46,530 nt of DNA from Candidatus Kuenenia stuttgartensis. Lineage in GTDB: Bacteria > Planctomycetota > Planctomycetia > Pirellulales > UBA1268. Made by a program: the position numbers and the translations under genes. Below, one piece after another: positions 10,930 through 18,994 of the stretch; the first letter of the stretch is position 1, and every line of letters begins with the position of its first letter. A model generated the notes under the pieces. It worked only from the letters and a program-made list of their open reading frames with translations, ran no database searches and had not been told where the DNA came from. The DNA lies in contig CALQRA010000009.1 of NCBI GenBank assembly GCA_943332855.1, positions 1 to 46,530 on the forward strand, given 5' to 3'.

Positions 10930-13713
10930 TCACAGCCGCGGCAGCGTCACGCTGGCGTCGAGCACCTTCTTGATCCGCGCCTGGGCCTCGACGAGGTGGG
11001 CCCGCGAGTAGTCGTCGAGCTTCACGTCCCCCTTCGCCAGGAGCGCCCCGATCCGGCTGTCGAGGCTCCGCAGCTGGGCCGCCGCGATCACCTGGGCGTC
11101 GGGCGTGCCGCCGCTGCCGACGGCCAAGCCCGAGAGCCGCGAGAGATACGAGCGTTGGAGCGAGCGCCGCAGACTCCCGATCGCCGGCTTTCGGACGGTG
11201 TACTCCCCCGGCTGGATCGAGTCGACCTCGGAGAGGATCGCCTTGGTGAGCCGGTCGAGGAGCTCCGCTGTCGTGAAGGCATCCTGGTCGGCCGGAACCT
11301 TCAGCTCGCTGTCACGGATCCGCGTCAGGGTGAGCGGATCCAGGAGCCGGCCGAGGACCCGGTCCTGCCACATGAGGATCACCTCGTGGACAGGGTAGTC
11401 TTCCCGGTCGGCCTCGCTCGACCCCCAGTGCATCCAGCGTGTCGACACGAGCTGGTTGTAGAGCTCTGGCGAGAAGGTGAAGGGCTGGGCCGAGAACATC
11501 TGCTGCTCGAGGAGCGTGAGCGCGTCGCGCTGCTTCTGGGCCTCGACGACCCGGAATGGCGCGGGGGCGTTGGCATCCCCCTTGTGGGCCCGCGAGGTGT
11601 GAAGACCGCCGACGAGTCGGGCGGCGAAGTTCATCGCGTTGCCATGCGCTGTCAGGAGGACGCCGAATGCCTGGCGGACACGCTCGTAGCCGGGCATCTT
11701 GCCGCTGGGATCCTTGGCCGTCATTCGCTCGACGAGCGTCGGCATCACCTGGGCAACGAGCTCGGCCCGGTTGCGGGCGAACTCGACCGGATCACTGCCG
11801 AGATCGAAGCGGTTCGACATCGGATCGGGGTCGCCCGGCTGGGTGTCTTCGTCGGTTGAATAAGCCAGCTGCGGCTCGCCCGCCCGGCCGGCGATCTTCT
11901 CGAGCTCCGGGAGCTCGCCCTCAGGGCTCCCGCCACCGAGCGGCTTGTAGCCATATTCGATCGCCCACAGATCGTAGGGGCCGAGCTTGGCGGTGTAGTA
12001 ATCCCCCTGCGGCTTCCCCTTCGGGCTGATGTTGGCGGGGATGTAATCCATGACGCTCGTGCTGGCGCCGGTCTGCGCGACCTTGGCCGAATCGTTGATC
12101 TCGGCAAGGGTCAACAGCGAGCTTCCCTTGAAGTTGTGCCGCAGTCCCAGCGTGTGACCGAGCTCATGGCTCGTGACGAGCTTCAGCCCTTGGACAACAA
12201 GCTTCTCCTTGTCTGCCTCCGTCAGGCCATTCCCGGCCACGGCCAGGGCCGTGGCGGCCAGCGCCGTCTCCCGGGCATGGCCGTCGAAGAGCATGCAGGC
12301 GCTGCAGGCGTGGCCGGCGCCGTGGCCGTGCAGGCCGGTGACGGCCTGCGTGCCAGAGGGAAGGATGCCCGCGGCGGCCGTCGGCCCATCGGTGAGGATC
12401 GCCACCGCCTGGGGGGTGAAGTTCTCGTATTCCCGGCGCCAGAACTGGAGAAAGTCGCCGTCGAAGATGATGTCGGCGTCGAGGATCTGCCCGGTGCGCG
12501 GGTTCACCCGGCTCGGGCCCATCGCGAAGCCGGCCCCGGCGGTGATCCAGCGGAAGGTGTTGTAATTCACATCCTCCGGATCCCAGTCGGTCTGGTCGGG
12601 CTGCTGGCGGACTTCGATGGCGCTGGCGAAGCCGGCCTTTTGGAAGGCTTCGTTCCAGGCCTCGATCCCCTCACGGATCGGCTGCCGGTAGCGGAAAGGG
12701 ACCGTCTTCTCGATCCAAAACACGATCGGCTTCTTCGGCGGCGAGATCGGGGCCGAGGGATCAGCCTTCTCGAGGTGCCAGCGGTTGATGTAGCGGACGA
12801 AGCGGTCCTCGTCGACATTCTGCGAGAAGTCCTTGAGGGCGGTGACGAAGTAGCCGATCCGGTTGTCGGCGAGGCGCGGCCGGTAGCCGGTCTGCGGCAG
12901 CATGCTGACGGAATAGTGGACGTTGACGGTGACGCCGCGGCTGTCGGCGACAGTGTCGAATTCGGCCTGGCCACCCGAGCCGTAGGTGGCGGCGACTTCG
13001 AGCTCCGTATTGTCGGGGAAGTTTTTCACCCGCGACCAGGTGGAGCGGTCGCGGGCGAAGGAGAAGCCGGGGAGCGAGCGGCCGATCTGGGGGAGATCAG
13101 TCATGAAGATCGCCGACAGGTCGATGACCGCCGCGCCGTTGGGGGCATAGGTGGCGATCGGCACACTGAACAGCACGCTGTCGGTGTAGGCCAGATCGAC
13201 TGCCTTCTCCTCGGGGCTCCCCTTGTCGGCGAAGAAGCGGACATTGCGGCGGACGACGTGGATGTTGTCGTCGACTTTGCGAAACTGCCAGATCCAGTCG
13301 TCACCGAATCCCCAGCTCATGCCGCCGAGGAGCTGGCCGTCGCCGATCCCCTTGGCGATCGAGATCAGCACGAACAACTCCCGGCCGAGGATCGAGTCGG
13401 GCAGTTCCGCCCACACCTTGTCGTCCTTGCGATGGAGCGTGATCAGCCCGGGGATGCGCGTCGCATCCTTGACCACGGTGGCAAACGGCGGCTTTCCCCC
13501 TTTTGCCTCGGGGGCCGCAGGCGCCTGCGGGGCTGCGGGGGGGGCTGCCGGGGCGTCGACCTTGACGGTGTCGGCGGCCGGGACCGCGGCCGGCTCATCG
13601 GCGCGGGCCGAGGTGACTTCGGTGGCTCCGATGGCCAGCAGCAAGGCACCGACGGGAGCGAGTCCTGCCAGCGTGGCGAGGAACACAAACGGGCGGCCGG
13701 AACAGCTGGGCAT
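10930..13713 (-). CDS. Exported zinc metalloprotease of the DUF5117/DUF5118 type
   Basis: A 927-residue protein from the ATG at 13713, preceded by a GAGGGG purine run and followed by a signal peptide (FVFLATLAGLAPVGALLLAI). A metzincin zinc site HELGHTLGLRH is visible (H516, H520, H526, catalytic E517), with a Met-turn (TSVMDY) about 50 residues later. The order of an N-terminal DUF5118-like region, a DUF5117-like region (VVRRNVRFFADKG, FVRYINRWHLEK) and the protease core matches the large bacterial 'zinc-dependent metalloprotease' family with DUF5117. A His/Cys-rich loop (GHGAGHACSACMLFDGH) upstream of the zinc site is a further possible metal site. Likely periplasmic or secreted. The family has no well-established substrate. 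Confidence 0.92.
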   Translation of the reverse strand: MPSCSGRPFVFLATLAGLAPVGALLLAIGATEVTSARADEPAAVPAADTVKVDAPAAPPAAPQAPAAPEAKGGKPPFATVVKDATRIPGLITLHRKDDKVWAELPDSILGRELFVLISIAKGIGDGQLLGGMSWGFGDDWIWQFRKVDDNIHVVRRNVRFFADKGSPEEKAVDLAYTDSVLFSVPIATYAPNGAAVIDLSAIFMTDLPQIGRSLPGFSFARDRSTWSRVKNFPDNTELEVAATYGSGGQAEFDTVADSRGVTVNVHYSVSMLPQTGYRPRLADNRIGYFVTALKDFSQNVDEDRFVRYINRWHLEKADPSAPISPPKKPIVFWIEKTVPFRYRQPIREGIEAWNEAFQKAGFASAIEVRQQPDQTDWDPEDVNYNTFRWITAGAGFAMGPSRVNPRTGQILDADIIFDGDFLQFWRREYENFTPQAVAILTDGPTAAAGILPSGTQAVTGLHGHGAGHACSACMLFDGHARETALAATALAVAGNGLTEADKEKLVVQGLKLVTSHELGHTLGLRHNFKGSSLLTLAEINDSAKVAQTGASTSVMDYIPANISPKGKPQGDYYTAKLGPYDLWAIEYGYKPLGGGSPEGELPELEKIAGRAGEPQLAYSTDEDTQPGDPDPMSNRFDLGSDPVEFARNRAELVAQVMPTLVERMTAKDPSGKMPGYERVRQAFGVLLTAHGNAMNFAARLVGGLHTSRAHKGDANAPAPFRVVEAQKQRDALTLLEQQMFSAQPFTFSPELYNQLVSTRWMHWGSSEADREDYPVHEVILMWQDRVLGRLLDPLTLTRIRDSELKVPADQDAFTTAELLDRLTKAILSEVDSIQPGEYTVRKPAIGSLRRSLQRSYLSRLSGLAVGSGGTPDAQVIAAAQLRSLDSRIGALLAKGDVKLDDYSRAHLVEAQARIKKVLDASVTLPRL

Positions 13714-13953
13714 GAGTCGGGATCCCCTCGGTTGGGTCGAAAGAGCCGGGGTGGTGGGACTGGCCGGGGGTGAGCCCTTGTTGAGCAGACTAGGCTGCGG
13801 CAGGCTCGTGAACACCCTTCCTGGGAAGGGGGATCGCATGTTCTCCCACCCATCTTTGCAGCGTAGCATCGAGTCTGTCGGGGGGCCAATTCTCCGCCCG
13901 AATGCGTCTCGAAGGGCCGCGACAGGATGTTTTCAGCTCGGGAGGAAAGTTCA

Positions 13954-15042
13954 ATGGAAGGCTTCACGGCGCTTCGGACAATTGTCCGCCGCTGGTTCCC
14001 CGCAACCCCGTTCCGGGTCGGTCGACTCCCCGGCGCTGGTTTCAGCGGCAGTCCTGTCTGGCTCGTGGAAAGCCTCGAGCCGGGCGGTGCGACGGCGAAA
14101 CGCCACGTTTTGAAGGGCTTTGCAGGGACCTGGTCGCCCGAGCGAGCCGCGTCGATCCATCGGCTGATGGCCGTGGCGCGGCGGGCCGGTGTGGGGGCCG
14201 TGCCGGCGAATCTGGAGGTCGCCTCGGGCGACGACGCCGGGCCTGGAACGATCGCCACCGATGGCGGTGGAGCGTGCTTCGAATTGACGCAGTGGCGCCC
14301 CGGCGAGCCGGTGGCGGCTCCGTCGCCGCGTCAGGCCGCCGCGGCGCTCGAGACACTCGCGCGGATCCATCTCGCCCTTGGGGAGGTCGGTGGCAACGAG
14401 GAGACGCCGACTGCTTCGCCGCCGGCGTGGGCGCGGCGGGTGGAAGCCCTGCGGGCCGTCATCGCCCGCGGCTGGGACGGACCGACGAACGGAGCTGCCT
14501 TGCCGCTCCAAGCGGCGGTCGCTGAGCGTCGCCGGGCCGCCGCGGTGATCCTCCGGGAACAGGGGGGGCTCTCGTATCTCTCCCGCCTGGCCGCGGTCGT
14601 GCCCCCGGCGGTGCCGCTCCAGCCGGTGCTTCGCGACGTCTGGCAGGCCCATCTGCTCTTTGTCGGGGATGAGGTGTCGGCGGTGATCGACTGGCATGCC
14701 GCCGGCATCGATACCCCCGCCGCCGATCTCGCCAGGCTGCTGGGGAGCTGGGAGATCGGTGCGGCCAACCCGGCCGGCGCCCGCCGCATCAGCACCCTGT
14801 GGAGCGATGCGCTCGGGGCCTACCGGGCGATCCGCCCCCTTGCCGCGGAGGAATTGTCGCTCATCGATCTCCTCCATCTGGCGGGGGTCGTGGGGGGCCT
14901 CCACCACTGGTTCACCTGGGTCCTCGACGAGGCCCGTTCCTTCCCCGACCCAGCGGCGGTCCTGGGAAGGGTCGATTTTCTCCTGAAAAATCTCGATTCC
15001 GTCCTCGATCAGACCGATGCAGGGAGCGGCGGGGTGCATTGA
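13954..15042 (+). CDS. Phosphotransferase-fold (APH/choline-kinase-like) protein
   Basis: A 362-residue protein. The ATG at 13954 is set by a strong GGAGGA at 13941-13946; an in-frame ATG at 13927 lacks such a site. The layout fits the aminoglycoside-phosphotransferase/choline-kinase fold: an N-lobe with a Gly-rich turn (GAGFSGSPVW) and Lys (RHVLKGF), and a C-lobe with the segment LRDVWQAHLLF followed by VSAVIDWHAAGIDTPAADLARLLG, where the Asp of VIDW is the usual metal ligand. The catalytic HGD of canonical APH enzymes reads LRD here, so the loop His is replaced. Substrate unknown. An antibiotic-resistance role should not be assumed. It is divergent from the metalloprotease gene, with a 240-base shared upstream region. 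Confidence 0.8.
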   Translation: MEGFTALRTIVRRWFPATPFRVGRLPGAGFSGSPVWLVESLEPGGATAKRHVLKGFAGTWSPERAASIHRLMAVARRAGVGAVPANLEVASGDDAGPGTIATDGGGACFELTQWRPGEPVAAPSPRQAAAALETLARIHLALGEVGGNEETPTASPPAWARRVEALRAVIARGWDGPTNGAALPLQAAVAERRRAAAVILREQGGLSYLSRLAAVVPPAVPLQPVLRDVWQAHLLFVGDEVSAVIDWHAAGIDTPAADLARLLGSWEIGAANPAGARRISTLWSDALGAYRAIRPLAAEELSLIDLLHLAGVVGGLHHWFTWVLDEARSFPDPAAVLGRVDFLLKNLDSVLDQTDAGSGGVH

Positions 15043-15125
15043 CCCCCGGAAAACGGACCTTGTACAATTCATGGGGTTTTCCCGCGTTGCCGCTCCCCTC
15101 CCTTCCCCGCTGGAATGATCCGCTG

Positions 15126-17813
15126 ATGCTGTGCATGCCCGGATGGCTCCGCGGCCGGTTTGGGCTCCCGGTCGGTCGGGTGGTTCCGCTGATCCGCGCC
15201 ACGCTCGCTGTGGCGGCGTTCCTGGCGGCGACCTGCCCCTTCGGGATGGCCCAACTCCCCTCCTTCGATCCCCTCGGGGCGGTCAACGCCGCGCTGGGGA
15301 GCCCGATCAGCGTCGCGGCGACCGTGGAACCCGCGGCCGGTGGCAAGCCGGCAACCCTCGTCGTCACCGCGACGCTCGAGGAGGGCTGGCACCTCTATGC
15401 CCTGACGCAGAAGCCGGGGGGGCCGAAGGCGACGCGGATCGGGGTCGACGCGGCGTCGGCGTGGCTGCCGTCGGCCCCTTTCGTGCCCGATGCCCCGCCC
15501 CACGTCCGGACGATCACCGATGTCCCGGCTTGGAAGGGGCTCCAGGTCGAGGAGCACGAGGGAACGGTCGTGTGGCGCGCTCCGCTGGAGCCGAATGCCG
15601 CCGGCACCGGAGCCCAGGTGAGCGGAAGCGTCAGCGTGCAGATGTGCCGTGAAACCTCCTGCTCCCCACCGGCCTCATTCCCGTTCACGGCCGATGCCCC
15701 GGCGCTTCCGACTGCGACCGCGACCGCTGCGCCCGCGACCTTCGCGCCGGCGACCGCTGCGACCGCTGCCGCGGATGACGGCGTGGGATTGCCCGGTGCA
15801 ACGGGGGCGGTCATCGCCACCCATGTTCCCCCCCGAGCCCACGCCGGCGTCGAGGCGGCGTTTGGGGCGGCGCGGCGCGGCCTCGATGGCGCGGGAGCGG
15901 AGGCAACGGTCTGGCCGCTCATCGTCCGACTCTCCCCCGATGCCGGCTATCACCTCTACGCCCCGGCCGGGTCGGCCGACAGCGACGTCGGCCAGGGGAA
16001 GCCGACGGTGGTGTCGGTCGCCGAGCGCGAGGCGGCCGTGGTCGTCCTCGCTGCCACTCCTTCCCAGGCGGCCGAATTGGCGGCCGCCAACGGCGTCGAC
16101 GGCCCGGTCACGTTTGAGGTCCTCCTCCCCGGCGTTGAACCGGGGGATGCGGAGATCGTCGTCGGGTTCCAGACCTGCACAGAAACTTCCTGCGACCCGC
16201 CCACGGCGGTCCGGCTCCGGGCGACGCTCCCGAAGGTCGGGAGTGGCGAGGGAGCGATCGAGTTCGCCCCGGCGAAATATGCGGAGGCGGCGAAGAAACC
16301 GGTGCCGGTGCAGGCAGCGCCCGCCAACGTAGGGCCCACCAACGTAGGGCCCACCAACGTAGGGCCCAACAACGTAGGGCCCAACAAGGGAGCGCCCGCA
16401 GCGGCCATGCCGGCCGCGCCGCTGGCCGGCGAGGTTGATCCCGCTGCGACCCAACTCCCCGCCGCGCCGGCTGCAGCGCCCGCCGGGCCGTCGGTGGTCG
16501 CCGCCGGGCCTCTGCCGGGCGACGTTCCAAAGACCGCGCTCTCCCTCCCGATGGCGCTCCTCTCCGGGCTCCTCGGGGGGCTGATTTTGAATCTCATGCC
16601 CTGCGTGCTCCCCGTCCTCGGCCTGAAGCTGATGTCGTTCGCGCAGCAGTCGGGGAAGGCACGGGGGGAGGTTTTTCGCACCAATCTCTGGTACTGCGCT
16701 GGCGTCTACGCCGTGTTTTTCGCCCTGGCCACGGCGAGCGTGGCGGCGAACATTGGCCTCGGGAGCCGCAACCTCGCCTGGGGGGAGCAGTTCACGTCGT
16801 CCGCTTTCAACATCACGATGGCGGCGATCGTGTTCGCCTTCGCGTTGTCGTTCCTGGGCGTGTGGGAGCTGCCGATCCCCGGCTTCATCGGGGAGAAGGC
16901 GGGGCATCTGCAATCGAAGGAGGGACCGTTCGGGGCCTTTCTCAAGGGGGTGTTGAGCACGGTGCTGGCCACCCCCTGCAGCGGGCCGTTCCTCGGGCCG
17001 GTGTTCGGCTTCACCCTCGCGCAGCCGACGTACGTCACCTACGGCGTGTTCGGGGCGATCGCCACCGGCATGGCGCTCCCCTACATCCTTGTCGGCCTCA
17101 TTCCGGGGCTCGTGAAGTTTCTTCCCAAGCCCGGGCTGTGGATGGAGACGCTGAAAGAGATCCTCGGCTTCGTGATGCTCGGCACGGTCGTGTTCCTGTT
17201 CACCTTCCTCAATCACGATTGGTTCGTGCCGACGTTCGCGCTGCTTGTCGGCATCTGGGCCGCCTGCTGGTGGATCGGCAAGGGGCAGGAAGCCAGTGGT
17301 GGCTCGGTCGGTTTTGGGCGCTGGGTCCAGGCGGCCGGGGTGGCCGCGGCGATCGGCTGCGCCTCGTTCACGTTCCTCGGGCCGGTCGAATCGATCATCC
17401 CCTGGGAGCCGTTTTCGCGGGCCCGCCTTGCCGAGTTGCGCACCGACGGGGCGACGGTGCTCGTCGACTTCTCGGCCGATTGGTGCATGACGTGCAAGCT
17501 GAATCTCGCCACCGCGATCGAGACCAACAAGGTGAAGGCGGCGATCGAGTCGAACAAGATCGTGCCGCTGCTAGCCGATTGGACGGAGGAATCGGCCGAG
17601 ATCAAGGCGATGCTCGAGAGCCTGCAGAGCAAATCGATCCCGGTGCTCGCGGTCTTCCCCGCCTCACGGCCGGGGGAATCGCCGCCTGAGCCGATCATCC
17701 TCCGCGATCTGATCACGGAATCGCAGCTGCTCACGGCGATCAAAGCGGCCGGTCCGTCGCGGGCAGGCGCCGCTCCGCGCGCGGCCGCGGTGCCGATCCA
17801 TAAGGGGCACTGA
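15126..17813 (+). CDS. Thiol:disulfide interchange protein, DsbD-like, with duplicated N-terminal domain
   Basis: An 895-residue membrane protein. The ATG at 15126 gives a signal peptide (LIRATLAVAAFLAA). Two DsbD-alpha-like domains follow in tandem (about 50-190 and 230-380), each with a WHLYAL/YHLYAP motif and a cysteine pair (C174/C179 in CRETSC; C351/C356 in CTETSC). A Pro/Ala/Asn-rich linker leads to the polytopic DsbD core (from about 470) with its membrane cysteines in MPCVLP (C493) and TPCSGP (C618). The C-terminal thioredoxin domain has WCMTC (C787, C790). Family role: carrying reducing power across the inner membrane to periplasmic acceptors such as cytochrome c maturation factors and disulfide isomerases. 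That suits a neighbourhood rich in exported haem proteins. Confidence 0.93.
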   Translation: MLCMPGWLRGRFGLPVGRVVPLIRATLAVAAFLAATCPFGMAQLPSFDPLGAVNAALGSPISVAATVEPAAGGKPATLVVTATLEEGWHLYALTQKPGGPKATRIGVDAASAWLPSAPFVPDAPPHVRTITDVPAWKGLQVEEHEGTVVWRAPLEPNAAGTGAQVSGSVSVQMCRETSCSPPASFPFTADAPALPTATATAAPATFAPATAATAAADDGVGLPGATGAVIATHVPPRAHAGVEAAFGAARRGLDGAGAEATVWPLIVRLSPDAGYHLYAPAGSADSDVGQGKPTVVSVAEREAAVVVLAATPSQAAELAAANGVDGPVTFEVLLPGVEPGDAEIVVGFQTCTETSCDPPTAVRLRATLPKVGSGEGAIEFAPAKYAEAAKKPVPVQAAPANVGPTNVGPTNVGPNNVGPNKGAPAAAMPAAPLAGEVDPAATQLPAAPAAAPAGPSVVAAGPLPGDVPKTALSLPMALLSGLLGGLILNLMPCVLPVLGLKLMSFAQQSGKARGEVFRTNLWYCAGVYAVFFALATASVAANIGLGSRNLAWGEQFTSSAFNITMAAIVFAFALSFLGVWELPIPGFIGEKAGHLQSKEGPFGAFLKGVLSTVLATPCSGPFLGPVFGFTLAQPTYVTYGVFGAIATGMALPYILVGLIPGLVKFLPKPGLWMETLKEILGFVMLGTVVFLFTFLNHDWFVPTFALLVGIWAACWWIGKGQEASGGSVGFGRWVQAAGVAAAIGCASFTFLGPVESIIPWEPFSRARLAELRTDGATVLVDFSADWCMTCKLNLATAIETNKVKAAIESNKIVPLLADWTEESAEIKAMLESLQSKSIPVLAVFPASRPGESPPEPIILRDLITESQLLTAIKAAGPSRAGAAPRAAAVPIHKGH
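16326..16385 (+). repeat. In-frame 15-bp tandem repeat, four units
   Basis: Four back-to-back copies of AACGTAGGGCCCACC. Units 1-2 are identical and units 3-4 end in AAC. They encode the pentapeptide NVGPT/NVGPN four times (residues 401-420 of the DsbD-like protein) in the linker before the membrane domain. Near-identity at the DNA level implies recent expansion by slippage, and copy number may vary between strains. Confidence 0.95.
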
Positions 17814-17825
17814 CGCCGCCGGCGG

Positions 17826-18926
17826 CTAGCGGACGACGACCCGCGCGCTTGTCGCCTCGGCGGCCTGCACCAAGCCGATCCGCCAGGCTTCAAGCCCGGC
17901 GTCGGCCAGCTGCGCGACAATGCTGTCGGCGAAGTGCGGGGAGACGACGAGCACCATCCCCACCCCCATGTTGAAGACCCGGTCCATCTCGGCGTCCTCG
18001 ATGCTCCCGAGCTTCTGCACCCAGGGGAACACATCGGGCACCTTCCAGGAGCCGCGCTCGATCACCACCTGGACGGCGTCGGGGACGATCCGGGCGAGGT
18101 TTTCCTCCAAACCGCCGCCGGTGATGTGAGCGATGCCGTGGATCGGCTGCTTGACGCGGTAGCGCCGCAGCACGCTGCGCACGGGGCGGGCGTAGAGCCG
18201 GGTGGGACGCAGTAGGGCCTCGGCGACGGTCGTCCCCCCCAGGTCCTCAACCGTGTCGTCGAACTTCAGCTTGCCGTACTCGAACACCGCCTTGCGGACG
18301 AGGCTGTAGCCGTTGGAGTGGAAGCCGGTCGAGGCGAGGCCGATGGCGACGTCACCCGGCTGGATCTGCCGTCCATCGATGATCCGCTTCCGCTCGACGA
18401 CCCCGACAACGAAGCCGGCGAGGTCGTATTCGCCCCCCTGGTACATGTCGGGGAGGATCGCCGTCTCCCCGCCGACGAGCGCACAGTCGCTCTCCACGCA
18501 GGCGTCGGCGATGCCACGGACAATTCTTTCCAGGAGATCGGGATCGTCGTGGGAGAGGGCGACGTAATCGAGGAAGAACAGCGGCTCGGCTCCGGTGCAG
18601 AGGCAGTCGTTGACGCTCATCGCCACGAGGTCGATGCCGACGGTGTGGTGGATGCCGGCCAGAACGGCGATTTTGAGCTTCGTGCCGACGCCGTCGGTGC
18701 AGGAGACGAGGACGGGATCCTCCCAGCCGCGGCGGAAGAGCCCGGGGAGGTCCATCTGAAACAGCGCCGCGAAGCCCCCCTCGGCACTGATCACGCGCGG
18801 GCACTGCGTCCGCCGCATGTGGGCAGGAAGGCGGGCCATGCCCTCGGCGTAGAGCTCGAGGTTGACGCCCGAAGAGGAGTAAGTCGCGCCCGCCACTGGT
18901 GTGTCGTCCCTCGAGGAGGCTGTCAC
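17826..18926 (-). CDS. purM: Phosphoribosylformylglycinamidine cyclo-ligase (AIR synthetase)
   Basis: A 366-residue PurM, which closes the imidazole ring of FGAM to AIR with ATP in purine biosynthesis in the cytoplasm. Visible family motifs are SCTDGVGTKL, GIDLVAMSVNDCL, GAEPLFFLDY, ALVGGETA, GLASTGFHSNGYSLVR and AHITGGGLEENL, and length is normal. The start is GTG at 18926; the next in-frame Met (in EGMARL) would cut into the conserved N-terminus. No other pur gene is adjacent. It diverges from glgX with only 68 bases between starts, so the two promoters must be close or overlapping. Confidence 0.96.
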   Translation of the reverse strand: MTASSRDDTPVAGATYSSSGVNLELYAEGMARLPAHMRRTQCPRVISAEGGFAALFQMDLPGLFRRGWEDPVLVSCTDGVGTKLKIAVLAGIHHTVGIDLVAMSVNDCLCTGAEPLFFLDYVALSHDDPDLLERIVRGIADACVESDCALVGGETAILPDMYQGGEYDLAGFVVGVVERKRIIDGRQIQPGDVAIGLASTGFHSNGYSLVRKAVFEYGKLKFDDTVEDLGGTTVAEALLRPTRLYARPVRSVLRRYRVKQPIHGIAHITGGGLEENLARIVPDAVQVVIERGSWKVPDVFPWVQKLGSIEDAEMDRVFNMGVGMVLVVSPHFADSIVAQLADAGLEAWRIGLVQAAEATSARVVVR

Positions 18927-18994
18927 AGGGGGTCGATGGAGCTCGGCCCGGCTCCCGGCGTGGGGCCGGGAAGGAATGGTATCATCGCCGCACC

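Noticed and set aside
12136..13773. A 545-codon plus-strand frame opposite the metalloprotease
   Set aside because: The minus strand carries the HExxHxxGxxH site and a signal peptide; the plus frame has neither a domain nor a ribosome-binding site.
13954..15042. Aminoglycoside resistance gene
   Set aside because: Only the general phosphotransferase fold is visible; the catalytic HGD loop is altered and the context is not a resistance island.
16326..16385. A CRISPR-like array from the regular 15-bp repeat
   Set aside because: Units are directly adjacent with no spacers and lie in frame inside a coding sequence.
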